From Hyphomicrobiales bacterium (GTDB lineage: Bacteria; Pseudomonadota; Alphaproteobacteria; Rhizobiales; Rhizobiaceae): 64,000 nt of DNA. The position numbers were made by a program, and so were the translations under genes. The stretch covers positions 148,840-212,839 of the forward strand of contig UCKS01000023.1 in NCBI GenBank assembly GCA_900473045.1, written 5' to 3'. This document shows positions 1 to 8,589 of this stretch, one piece after another; the stretch's first letter is position 1; every line of letters begins with the position of its first letter. The notes under the pieces were generated by a model that saw only the letters and a program-made list of their open reading frames with translations, had not been told where the DNA came from and searched no databases.

Positions 1-2904
1 GAGATCGGGTTTGATGCCTTCGATCAGGGTCAGGCATTCCATGCCGCCGGCCGCCGTCAGCACGACGAAGTCGAGCGGCATCAGCACTTCGCGCATCAGG
101 TCGCGGTGGTCCTCATTGTCATCGACCACGACAATGGTGCGGCGCGGCCCGGCATAACCGGCAATCTTGCGGATCGAGGGTAGCGAAGCGGTCGGCCGGT
201 TGAGCGCCGACAGCATCAGCCGTACCCGGAAGGTCGAGCCCCGGTCGCGCTCGCTCTCGACGACGATCTCGCCGCCGAGCGTCTGGGTCAGGAGCTGGGT
301 GATGGTGAGCCCGAGGCCAAGGCCCGGCATTGGCCGGATATGCTCTGCCTCGCCGCGCTGGAAGGGCTCGAAGATGCGCGGCAGGTCTGCCTGCGAAATT
401 CCGCGGCCGGTGTCGGAAACGGTAAACGTTGCCACCTGGCTGCGATAGGCGACGTCGAAGCGGATGGTGCCGGTGTCGGTGAACTTGATGGCATTGGAGA
501 GCAGGTTGACGAGGATCTGGCGCAGGCGCTTCTCGTCGGTGCGGACATATTGCGGCAAGGCGCTTGCCCGGTCGTGTTCAAAGAACAGGCCCTTGGCCTG
601 CGCCTGTGGACGAAACATGTCGGTGACCTGGTCGAGGAAATCCTGGATGTTGATTTCGTTGGAATAGACCTGCAGGCGGCCGGCTTCGATCTTGGAAATG
701 TCGAGCAGCCCGTCGATCAGCCCGGACAGGTGATCGGCGCTGCGCTTGATGACCTTGATGGCCGACTGGCGCGGCGCCGGAATGGTCTCGTCGCGCTCAA
801 GGATCTGGGCATAGCCAAGCACGGCATTGAGCGGGGTGCGCAATTCGTGGCTGAGGCCGACGACATAGCGGCTCTTGGCCCGGTTGGCGGCCTCGGCGGT
901 TTCCTTGGCATATTGCAGGGCGGCGTCTGTCTTCTTGTGGGCGGCGATTTCCTTGAGCAACAGAGTGTTCTGGCGCGAGGATTCCTCCTCGGCCACCAGC
1001 CGGCTGTCATGGGCAAGGACGTAGAACCAGCAGACGACACCGGTGACGACGGCAAAGACGAAGAAGACCACGCCGACCGTCCGGTTGATCACCGATGCCG
1101 TTTCGGGTGAGGCTGTGCCGGTCTGGTGGGCAATCATCGCCAGGATAATCCCGATGCACGCAACCGACAGCACGACGGCGATGCCATAGCGGCCGAGCCG
1201 TGTCGACAGCGTCTCCATTACCTTTTGCGGCAGCAGGGCCTTGGCGACCACGGCTGTCTGGGCGTTGAAACTCGCATGCGGCTTGCACATGTCGTGGCAG
1301 CGGCTGTCGAGCGAGCAGCAGAGCGAACAGATCGGCGCGGAATAGGCCGGGCACCAGGCCATGTCTTCGGGCTCGAACGGATGTTCGCAGATCGAGCAGG
1401 TGACGGTCGAGAGTTTCTTCCAGCTCTGGCGTGGCTTGCGGGCGAGGTAATATTTGCCCTTTGTCGCCCAGGCGATGGCGGGGGAGACGATGAACGCGGT
1501 GATCAGCGCGATATAGGGGGCAAGCGACGCGGCCATGGCCCCCACCACGCCGAAATGCGCCGTCAGCGCGATCAGAGCCGATGCCGTCATGGCGCCGACG
1601 CCGACCGGGTTGATATCGTAGAGATGGGCGCGCTTGAACTCGATATTGGGCGGCGCCAGCCCCAGCGGCTTGTTGATGAACAGATCGGCCGAGATCGTGC
1701 AGAGCCAGGACATGGCGATGATCGAGAAGATGCCGAGCGTTTCTTCGAGCAGCTTGTAGATGCCGAGTTCCATCAGGAGAAGCGCGATCGCCACGTTGAA
1801 CATCAGCCAGACGACGCGGCCGGGATGGCTGTGGGTGAGGCGGGAGAAGAAATTCGACCAGGCGAGCGAGCCCGCATAGGCATTCATCACGTTGATCTTC
1901 AACTGCGACACGACGACGAAGGCTGCCATCAGCAGAAGCGCGGCATTGTGCCAGGGGATCATGTAGCCGAAAGCGGTCAGGTACATATGCGCCGGATCGG
2001 CGGCATGCTCGACCGGCACGCCGGTGCTGAGGCACAGGACGACGAGGAATGAGCCGGCCAGCAGCTTTGGCGCACCGACGATCACCCAGCCGGCGCCGGC
2101 GAGGAATACGGCAATCCGGTGACGAAGCTTGCGCTGTCCCTCCGGCGGCAGGAAGCGCAGGAAATCGACCTGCTCGCCGATCTGCGCCATCAGGGCGAGG
2201 ATGACGGCGGAGGCGGCGCCGAACTCCAGCAGCGAGAAGGGTGCGAAGGCGCCGGGCTCGCCCATCGGCTTGTGCGTGCCGGGAAAGGCAAGCCAGAGAT
2301 CGAACTTGCTCCAGTCGGCCAGCGCGATGAAGATGAAGGGTGCGACGTTGAGGATGATCCAGAACGGCTGGGTAAGCAGCTGGAACTTGCTGATCAGCCG
2401 GACGCCATGGGTGACCAGCGGGATGACCATGACGGCGCTGATGATATAGCCGATCCAGACGGGGATGCCGAGCGCCAGCTCCAGCGCAGCCGACATGATC
2501 GAGGCCTCGATGGCAAACAGCATGAAGGTGAACGAGGCATAGATCAGCGAGGTGACGGTCGAGCCGATATAGCCGAAGCTTGCGCCGCGCGTCAGCAGGT
2601 CGATATCGACACCGTGGCGGATGGCATAGCGGCTGATCGGCAGGCCGACCCCGAGCATGACGAGGCTGGCCGCGAGAATGGCGATGATGGCGTTGGTGGT
2701 GCCATAAGACAGAGTGATGGCGCCACCGATCGCTTCCAGCGCCAGGAAGGAAATCGCCCCGATCGCCGTCTGCGAGATGCGCTGCGAGGAAAATTGCCGG
2801 GCGCTCTTGGCGGTAAAACGCAGCGCGTAGTCTTCCAGCGTCTGGTTGGCGACCCAGCGATTGTATTCGCGCCGGACCGGAATGATGCGCTGGCGTGCTG
2901 TCAT
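1..2904 (-). CDS. Hybrid sensor histidine kinase with NCS1-permease input domain (3' end outside window)
   Basis: This reads as a membrane sensor kinase fused to a nucleobase-type transporter. Residues about 1-460 look like an NCS1 (purine, cytosine, hydantoin) permease with many membrane segments. Residues 503-540 hold eight cysteines (CSIC, a WCP, ICSLCC, RCHDMC). Two more membrane segments, a coiled linker and a HisKA domain with SHELRTP (His686) follow, then an HATPase domain (LLSNAIKF, DTGRGIS, GLGLGLTIT). A receiver domain begins near residue 925 with VVVDDNEDH and runs off the left edge before its phospho-acceptor Asp. The gene is divergent from urtA, so control of urea or nucleobase-nitrogen uptake is a reasonable inference. 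The partner regulator would lie outside the window. The ATG at 2904 was chosen because the permease homology begins there. Confidence 0.9.
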   Translation of the reverse strand, partial: MTARQRIIPVRREYNRWVANQTLEDYALRFTAKSARQFSSQRISQTAIGAISFLALEAIGGAITLSYGTTNAIIAILAASLVMLGVGLPISRYAIRHGVDIDLLTRGASFGYIGSTVTSLIYASFTFMLFAIEASIMSAALELALGIPVWIGYIISAVMVIPLVTHGVRLISKFQLLTQPFWIILNVAPFIFIALADWSKFDLWLAFPGTHKPMGEPGAFAPFSLLEFGAASAVILALMAQIGEQVDFLRFLPPEGQRKLRHRIAVFLAGAGWVIVGAPKLLAGSFLVVLCLSTGVPVEHAADPAHMYLTAFGYMIPWHNAALLLMAAFVVVSQLKINVMNAYAGSLAWSNFFSRLTHSHPGRVVWLMFNVAIALLLMELGIYKLLEETLGIFSIIAMSWLCTISADLFINKPLGLAPPNIEFKRAHLYDINPVGVGAMTASALIALTAHFGVVGAMAASLAPYIALITAFIVSPAIAWATKGKYYLARKPRQSWKKLSTVTCSICEHPFEPEDMAWCPAYSAPICSLCCSLDSRCHDMCKPHASFNAQTAVVAKALLPQKVMETLSTRLGRYGIAVVLSVACIGIILAMIAHQTGTASPETASVINRTVGVVFFVFAVVTGVVCWFYVLAHDSRLVAEEESSRQNTLLLKEIAAHKKTDAALQYAKETAEAANRAKSRYVVGLSHELRTPLNAVLGYAQILERDETIPAPRQSAIKVIKRSADHLSGLIDGLLDISKIEAGRLQVYSNEINIQDFLDQVTDMFRPQAQAKGLFFEHDRASALPQYVRTDEKRLRQILVNLLSNAIKFTDTGTIRFDVAYRSQVATFTVSDTGRGISQADLPRIFEPFQRGEAEHIRPMPGLGLGLTITQLLTQTLGGEIVVESERDRGSTFRVRLMLSALNRPTASLPSIRKIAGYAGPRRTIVVVDDNEDHRDLMREVLMPLDFVVLTAAGGMECLTLIEGIKPDL

Positions 2905-3215
2905 GCCTAATTTATATTCCCATTTTCAATGTGATCAATGATTAGGCAATGTCCTCCGGGACGCGATCTTTTGCAAGTGCGAGAATTGGATTGTTTGGGG
3001 ACGTGGAGAATTGTTTTTTGGAGGCGGAGCTGCCGGGAAGGCCTCTCGGCAGGCCTGCCATTCCGGTAAATGCGGGCATGCTTGTGCTGCAGTGCACACT
3101 TCGCCCCGGTCTCTACGTCAATTGACGTATACAGAATCCGCACTCCCCACCGGATAGTTGCTGCACGAACGGTACTCGGAAGAGCCGTCGTCAAAAGAAC
3201 GAGAGGGGTTCACAC
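2905..3215. promoter_or_regulatory. Divergent kinase/urtA intergenic region
   Basis: This 311 bp gap separates the sensor kinase from urtA and must hold both promoters. It contains the perfect palindrome listed at 3114-3129 and a purine-rich Shine-Dalgarno (gagagggg) just before urtA. I found no convincing sigma-54 (-24/-12) element and no small ORF. Confidence 0.5.
3114..3129. promoter_or_regulatory. Perfect 16-bp palindrome upstream of urtA (candidate operator)
   Basis: TACGTCAATTGACGTA is identical to its reverse complement and lies about 87 bp upstream of the urtA start codon. Its size and symmetry suit a dimeric DNA-binding regulator. The regulator is not identified. The partner response regulator of the divergent kinase, or a GntR-type protein, are possibilities. 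Confidence 0.5.
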
Positions 3216-4505
3216 ATGAAATTCAAATCCCAGATCCTGGGCGCGTTCCTGGCGGGCGCGCTCGCCACGACAGCATTTTCCAGCGTTCAGGCCGCCGAAG
3301 ACACGATCAAGGTCGGCATCCTGCATTCGCTGTCCGGTACCATGGCGATCTCCGAGACGACGCTCAAGGATGCCATGCTGATGCTCATCGAAGAGCAGAA
3401 CAAGAAGGGCGGCCTTCTCGGCAAGAAGCTCGAAGCCGTCGTCGTCGATCCGGCATCCGACTGGCCGCTGTTTGCCGAAAAAGCCCGCGAACTGATTTCC
3501 GTCGACAAGGTTTCGGCCGTCTTCGGTTGCTGGACCTCGTCGTCGCGCAAGTCCGTCCTGCCGGTGTTTGAGGAGCTGAACTCGCTGCTGTTCTATCCGG
3601 TCCAGTACGAGGGTGAGGAATCCTCGCGCAACATCTTCTATACCGGTGCCGCTCCGAACCAGCAGGCTATCCCGGCGGTCGATTACCTGATGAACACGGA
3701 AGGCGTCGAGCGTTTCGTGCTTGAAGGTACCGACTACGTCTATCCGCGCACGACCAACAAGATTCTCGAGGCCTATCTGATTGCCAAGGGCATTCCGAAG
3801 GAAGACATCCTGATCAACTACACGCCGTTCGGTTTCTCCGACTGGCAGACGGAAGTGGCCAAGATCAAGGAATTCGGCTCGGCCGGCAAGAAGACAGCCG
3901 TCGTCTCGACCATCAACGGCGATGCCAACGTGCCGTTCTACAAGGAACTCGGCAACAAGGGCATCAAGGCAACCGACATTCCGGTCATCGCATTCTCGGT
4001 CGGCGAAGAAGAGCTTGCCGGTCTCGACACCAAGCCGCTGGTCGGCCATCTCGCAGCCTGGAACTATTTCCAGTCCGTCGATGCTCCTGCCAATGCCGAA
4101 TTCATCAAGCAGTGGCATGCCTTCACCAAGAACGACAAGCGTGTCACCAATGACCCGATGGAAGCCGCCTATATCGGCTTCAATGCCTGGGTAAAGGCCG
4201 TCGAAGCTGCGGGAACCACCGAGACGGATGCGGTTCTCGACACCATCATCGGCACTTCGGTTCCGAACCTTTCGGGCGGCTACTCCACCGTGATGCCGAA
4301 CCACCACATCACCAAGCCGGTGCTGATCGGTGAAATCCAGGCCGACGGCCAGTTCGAAATCGTCCAGCAGACCCCGCAGGTCGTTGGCGACGAATGGTCG
4401 GACTTCCTGCCAGACTCGAAAGACCTGATCTCCGATTGGCGCAAGCCAATGTCCTGCGGCAACTTCAACGTTGCAACGGGCAAGTGCGGCGGCAAGGGCT
4501 CGTGA
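3216..4505 (+). CDS. urtA: Urea ABC transporter substrate-binding protein UrtA
   Basis: This is the periplasmic receptor that binds urea and delivers it to UrtBC. A signal peptide (about 27 residues, ending SVQAAED) precedes a 429-residue type I periplasmic fold of the branched-chain amino acid/amide receptor class. The sequence DTIKVGILHSLSGTMAISET and the segment around GCWTSSSRKSVLPVFEE are typical of UrtA. It is the first gene of urtABCDE, with a strong gagagggg ribosome site 6 nt before the ATG. A stable hairpin follows it before urtB, which is usual where the receptor is made in excess over the membrane parts. The assignment is secure because the complete urt operon and urease genes follow. 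Confidence 0.97.
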   Translation: MKFKSQILGAFLAGALATTAFSSVQAAEDTIKVGILHSLSGTMAISETTLKDAMLMLIEEQNKKGGLLGKKLEAVVVDPASDWPLFAEKARELISVDKVSAVFGCWTSSSRKSVLPVFEELNSLLFYPVQYEGEESSRNIFYTGAAPNQQAIPAVDYLMNTEGVERFVLEGTDYVYPRTTNKILEAYLIAKGIPKEDILINYTPFGFSDWQTEVAKIKEFGSAGKKTAVVSTINGDANVPFYKELGNKGIKATDIPVIAFSVGEEELAGLDTKPLVGHLAAWNYFQSVDAPANAEFIKQWHAFTKNDKRVTNDPMEAAYIGFNAWVKAVEAAGTTETDAVLDTIIGTSVPNLSGGYSTVMPNHHITKPVLIGEIQADGQFEIVQQTPQVVGDEWSDFLPDSKDLISDWRKPMSCGNFNVATGKCGGKGS

Positions 4506-4827
4506 TTTTGACGAACACCTGCTGTTTTCATCAAGTTCAGCATATTCCGGCAACGGCCTGATCGCCGCTTCCCAAAATCCATTCTCATAACGTGCTGATT
4601 GAAATGCCAATACCCTCCGTCCAGACACCGTCTGGGCGGAGGGACCCTCATCTCCCCTGCATCTGGCATGGTTTCTGCTTGGTTCAGCTTTGGGACACGG
4701 TTCCGGGTACCGTCCTGTTCGATGTGATCGTCGGGCGAGCGGATTGCGGAAAACTTAAGCAACAGCGTCGGCATCAAGCGTTTCCCGTCATGCGCGGCTG
4801 CCCAGGCCAACGGAACAAGAAAAGCTC
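4506..4827 (+). other. urtA-urtB intergenic spacer
   Basis: This 322 bp gap has no convincing ORF. Its main feature is the 14-bp hairpin at 4613-4643. The remainder is unremarkable and probably transcribed leader for urtBCDE. An internal promoter cannot be excluded. Confidence 0.5.
4613..4643 (+). terminator. Strong hairpin between urtA and urtB, without a T-tract
   Basis: Arms 4613-4626 (CCCTCCGTCCAGAC) and 4630-4643 (GTCTGGGCGGAGGG) form a 14-bp stem with one G-U pair and a 3-nt loop. No run of T follows. It is more likely an mRNA-stabilising or attenuating element that keeps UrtA above UrtBCDE than a full Rho-independent terminator. Confidence 0.6.
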
Positions 4828-6435
4828 ATGTATCGCGCCATCCAGACCTTCCTTGTTGCTCTCTGCCTGCTGGTCAGTTGCCTTGCAACGGGACTGCGTG
4901 CGCAGGAGGATATCAGACCACTGGTCGATGCGCTCGGCGCAACCAGTTTTCCGCAGAAGATCGAGGCTGTCAAAGCACTGGCCGCGTCGGGCAATCCAAA
5001 GGTCGGCGACATTCTGAACAACCTCAACGATGGCAAGCTTTACGCGCCGAAGACCGGCGGTGTGGTCTATCTCGAAGGCCCGACTGACGGTGTCTATCTC
5101 GACGTCCTGACCGGTGCTGCGGCCACCGAGGTTCCCGGAAACCTTGCCAAAATCCGGCTGAACAACGGCCTGCGCGGCGCAATCAGCACGGCGCTCAGCC
5201 AGTTGACCCTTTTGAGCCCGGACCGCTCCGCTCGCCTCGCAGCATCCAAGGACCTGCTCAAGGATGCCAATCCGGACAATCTGACGCTTTTGAATTCAGC
5301 GCTGGCGCAGGAGAAGGATGCCGAGGTCAAGGCGACGATGGAAGCCGCCCGTGCCGTCATCCTGCTCAAGACCGATGCCAGTGCCGAGGACAAGAAGGCC
5401 GCCATCGACACCATCGCCGAGCGCGGCAATCGCGACGCATTGACGCCCCTGACTGCGGCGATGGAGACTGCGCCGGATGATCTGAAGCCAGCGATCCAAA
5501 CACATATCAATACGATCACCCGTAGCCTTGCCCTGTGGGATGTGGCGCAGAACGTCTGGTATGGCCTGTCGCTCGGCTCGGTGCTGCTGCTTGCCGCCAT
5601 CGGCCTTGCCATCACTTTCGGCGTCATGGGCATCATCAACATGGCGCATGGCGAAATGGTCATGCTTGGCGCCTACACGACCTATGTCGTGCAGCAGACG
5701 ATTGCCGCCGTGGCTCCATGTTTGACAGATTATACGCTGGCCTTCGCGGTTCCCGCCGCCTTCCTCTTTACCGGTCTCGTCGGTGTCGGCATCGAGCGCA
5801 GTGTCATCCGCTGGCTCTATGGCCGGCCACTTGAAACGCTGCTGGCCACCTGGGGCATCTCGCTGATCCTGCAGCAGGCCATCCGCACCATCTTCGGCCC
5901 GACAAACCGCCAGGTCGATAATCCAAGCTGGATGTCCGGCGTCTTCGAGGCCGGCGGTCTTGCCATCACCTATAACCGCATGTGGATCATCGTCTTCTCG
6001 CTCGGTGTCTTCGTCGCGCTGCTTCTGCTGCTGAAGCGATCCAAGTTCGGCCTGCAGATGCGCGCTGTCACGCAAAATCGGCGCATGGCATCCTCGATGG
6101 GTATTCGCACGCCCTGGGTCGATGCGCTGACCTTCGGCCTCGGTTCCGGCATCGCCGGCATGGCGGGCGTCGCGCTCAGCCAGATCGACAATGTCTCGCC
6201 CAATCTCGGCCAGAACTACATTATCGACAGTTTCATGGTCGTGGTCTTCGGCGGCGTCGGCAATCTCTGGGGCACGCTGGTCGGTGCCTTGACGCTCGGC
6301 ATCGCCAACAAGTTCCTCGAGCCCTATGCCGGTGCGGTGCTGGGCAAGATCCTCATCCTCGTCTTCATCATTCTTTTCATCCAGCGGCGGCCACGCGGCC
6401 TGTTCGCGCTCAAGGGAAGGGCGGTCGAACAATGA
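4828..6435 (+). CDS. urtB: Urea ABC transporter permease UrtB
   Basis: This is an inner-membrane permease of the urea transporter in the LivH family. An N-terminal signal-like segment (to about residue 26) leads into an extra, mostly helical region of about 200 residues that is characteristic of UrtB. The permease domain begins near residue 234 and carries the family motif GIINMAHGE. The last codons overlap urtC by ATGA, indicating translational coupling. At 535 residues it matches long UrtB proteins. The start at 4828 is preceded by ggaacaagaaaag, and the next residues form a good signal peptide. Confidence 0.96.
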   Translation: MYRAIQTFLVALCLLVSCLATGLRAQEDIRPLVDALGATSFPQKIEAVKALAASGNPKVGDILNNLNDGKLYAPKTGGVVYLEGPTDGVYLDVLTGAAATEVPGNLAKIRLNNGLRGAISTALSQLTLLSPDRSARLAASKDLLKDANPDNLTLLNSALAQEKDAEVKATMEAARAVILLKTDASAEDKKAAIDTIAERGNRDALTPLTAAMETAPDDLKPAIQTHINTITRSLALWDVAQNVWYGLSLGSVLLLAAIGLAITFGVMGIINMAHGEMVMLGAYTTYVVQQTIAAVAPCLTDYTLAFAVPAAFLFTGLVGVGIERSVIRWLYGRPLETLLATWGISLILQQAIRTIFGPTNRQVDNPSWMSGVFEAGGLAITYNRMWIIVFSLGVFVALLLLLKRSKFGLQMRAVTQNRRMASSMGIRTPWVDALTFGLGSGIAGMAGVALSQIDNVSPNLGQNYIIDSFMVVVFGGVGNLWGTLVGALTLGIANKFLEPYAGAVLGKILILVFIILFIQRRPRGLFALKGRAVEQ

Positions 6436-7625
6436 TCACGCAAATGCTTTTCATGAGGCACGAGAAGAAAACGCTCTGGGCCGTGTTCCTGATCATGCTT
6501 GCCGCAGCCTTCGTGCCGCTTGCCAATCTGCTCATCCCCGAAGGCAGCGCCTTCCATGTGCCCGGCTATCTGGTGCCGCTGCTCGGCAAGTATCTTTGCT
6601 ACGCACTTCTGGCCCTGGCTCTCGATCTCGTCTGGGGCTATTGCGGCATTCTTTCGCTCGGCCATGGCGCATTCTTCGCGCTCGGCGGTTATGCCATGGG
6701 CATGTACCTGATGCGCCAGATCGGCGACCGCGGCGTCTATGCCAATCCGCTGCTGCCCGATTTCATGGTCTTCCTCAACTGGCAGGAACTGCCGTGGTAC
6801 TGGTACGGCTTCAACCACTTCGCCTTTGCGGCACTGATGGTGCTTCTGGTGCCGGGCCTGCTTGCCTTCGTCTTCGGCTGGTTCGCCTTCCGCTCGCGCG
6901 TCACCGGCGTCTATCTGTCGATCATCACCCAGGCGATGACCTATGCACTGCTGCTTGCCTTCTTCCGCAACGAGATGGGCTTTGGCGGCAATAACGGCCT
7001 CACCGATTTCAAGGAAATCCTCGGCTTCAACGTCCAGGCCGGCGGCACGCGGGCAGCCTTGTTTGCCGCAACCGCCATTGCCTTGGCGCTGGCATTGGTT
7101 CTGAGCTCGGCCATCGTCCGCTCGAAATACGGCAAGGTGCTGGTCGGCGTGCGCGATGCCGAAAGCCGGACGCGTTTCCTAGGCTACCGCGTCGAAAACA
7201 TGAAGCTGTTCATCTTCACGGTCTCGGCGATGATGGCGGGTGTTGCAGGCGCGCTCTATGTGCCGCAGGTCGGCATCATCAATCCCGGCGAATTCGCCCC
7301 GGCAAATTCGATCGAAGTGGTCATCTGGACGGCGGTCGGCGGCCGCGGCACGCTGATTGGACCGGTCATCGGCGCCGTTCTCGTCAATTTCGGCAAGAGT
7401 ATATTCACCGCCGCCTTCCCGGAATTCTGGCTGTTTGCGCTTGGCGCCCTGTTCGTCGCAACGACGCTGTTCCTGCCCAAGGGCGTCGTCGGCACGGTCC
7501 AGCAGTTCCTTGCCCGGCGCAAGGAGCAGAAAAAGGCTGATGCCGTCGAACAGGCCTATCAGGACAAGGCAACGGCCAAGGCCGAAAGCCAGCTTGCAAT
7601 CCTCGAACCCCAGGCTGCGGAGTAG
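6432..7625 (+). CDS. urtC: Urea ABC transporter permease UrtC
   Basis: This is the second permease of the urea importer (LivM family), 397 residues long with about ten hydrophobic segments. The permease signature GILSLGHGAFFALGGYAMG lies near residue 75. It ends in a hydrophilic, Lys/Glu/Ala-rich cytoplasmic tail. The reading frame is open further upstream, but the ATG at 6432 overlaps the urtB stop codon (ATGA) and begins just where homology to permeases begins, so it is preferred. urtD starts 4 nt after its stop. Confidence 0.96.
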   Translation: MITQMLFMRHEKKTLWAVFLIMLAAAFVPLANLLIPEGSAFHVPGYLVPLLGKYLCYALLALALDLVWGYCGILSLGHGAFFALGGYAMGMYLMRQIGDRGVYANPLLPDFMVFLNWQELPWYWYGFNHFAFAALMVLLVPGLLAFVFGWFAFRSRVTGVYLSIITQAMTYALLLAFFRNEMGFGGNNGLTDFKEILGFNVQAGGTRAALFAATAIALALALVLSSAIVRSKYGKVLVGVRDAESRTRFLGYRVENMKLFIFTVSAMMAGVAGALYVPQVGIINPGEFAPANSIEVVIWTAVGGRGTLIGPVIGAVLVNFGKSIFTAAFPEFWLFALGALFVATTLFLPKGVVGTVQQFLARRKEQKKADAVEQAYQDKATAKAESQLAILEPQAAE

Positions 7626-7629
7626 ACCG

Positions 7630-8382
7630 ATGGACGAAAAAACCTCTCGCAGCCTCCTGTACCTTGATGGCGTTTCAGTCTCTTTCGATGGCTTCAAGGC
7701 GCTGAATTCGCTGTCATTCGTCGTCGAGCCTGGAGAGCTCAGGGCCATCATCGGCCCGAACGGTGCCGGCAAGACCACAATGATGGACATCATCACCGGC
7801 AAGACCCGGCCGGACAGCGGCCAGGTGTTCTTCAACGGCGATATCGATCTGACGAAGAAGGACGAGGCGGATATTGCCCAGCTCGGCATCGGCCGCAAAT
7901 TTCAGAAGCCGACGGTGTTTGAAAGCCATACGGTCTGGGACAATATCGAACTGGCGCTCAACCGGAAACGCGGGGTGTTCTCGACGCTGTTCTACCGCCT
8001 GACGCCAGCCGACAAGGCGCGCATCGAGGAAATCCTCGAAACAGTACGCATGACGGCGCGCAAGGATGATCTCGCCGCCAATCTCTCGCATGGTCAGAAG
8101 CAATGGCTGGAGATCGGCATGCTTCTGGCGCAGGAGCCGAAACTGCTTCTGGTCGACGAGCCGGTGGCCGGTATGACCGATGCGGAAACCGCCGAAACCG
8201 CCATCCTGCTCAAGGAGATCGCCAAGACCCGTTCTGTCGTCGTCGTCGAACACGACATGGGCTTCATCCGCGATCTCGGCGTCAAGGTGACGTGTCTTGC
8301 CGAGGGCTCGGTGCTCGCCGAAGGCTCGATCGATTTCGTCAGCAACGATCCGAAGGTGATCGAGAACTATTTGGGACGGTGA
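7630..8382 (+). CDS. urtD: Urea ABC transporter ATP-binding protein UrtD
   Basis: This is one of the two ATPases of the urea importer, of LivG type and 250 residues. Walker A GPNGAGKTT is near residue 43. The signature region is LSHGQKQWLEIGMLL, a UrtD-like variant of LSGGQ, followed by Walker B LLLVDEPVAGM and a switch His in VVVEHDMGF. The ATG at 7630 lies 4 nt after urtC. The frame is open upstream inside urtC, but that extension is out of register with any known ATPase. A repeat-bearing 207 bp gap follows before urtE. Confidence 0.96.
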   Translation: MDEKTSRSLLYLDGVSVSFDGFKALNSLSFVVEPGELRAIIGPNGAGKTTMMDIITGKTRPDSGQVFFNGDIDLTKKDEADIAQLGIGRKFQKPTVFESHTVWDNIELALNRKRGVFSTLFYRLTPADKARIEEILETVRMTARKDDLAANLSHGQKQWLEIGMLLAQEPKLLLVDEPVAGMTDAETAETAILLKEIAKTRSVVVVEHDMGFIRDLGVKVTCLAEGSVLAEGSIDFVSNDPKVIENYLGR

Positions 8383-8426
8383 GATGCATTACAATGTTTC
8401 GATGTTAGCGACAGAGTTTTCGGTTG

Positions 8427-8564
8427 GCTTAACCCCCTCTGTCCCTTTGGGACATCTCCCCCACAAGGGGGGAGATCATTCTTTTCCGATTTACGTTCAG
8501 AAGCCCGTGGCAATCTCCCCCCTTTTGGGGGAGATGTCGGCGTCGCCGACAGAGTGGGGTAAGC
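8427..8564. repeat. Inverted pair of palindromic intergenic repeats (RIME-like)
   Basis: Two copies of a roughly 50-bp unit face each other. Copy 1 (8427-8477) reads AACCCCCTCTGTC, a short hairpin, then ACATCTCCCC(n)GGGGAGAT. Copy 2 (8511-8564) is the same order on the other strand, beginning GCTTACCCCACTCTGTC. Each unit contains its own palindrome, and the pair could fold into a large cruciform or RNA hairpin. Such mosaic palindromes are common between genes in Rhizobiaceae. This one sits inside the urt operon between urtD and urtE. Confidence 0.75.
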
Positions 8565-8589
8565 TCTCCACAAATTCGGAAGGTGCCAC

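Noticed and set aside
2905..3215. Sigma-54 promoter for urtA
   Set aside because: No GG-N10-GC element of acceptable quality was found, so nitrogen control through NtrC at this site cannot be claimed.
3210..4628. 472-codon minus-strand open frame over urtA
   Set aside because: Antisense to urtA, and it would span the hairpin region. No homology.
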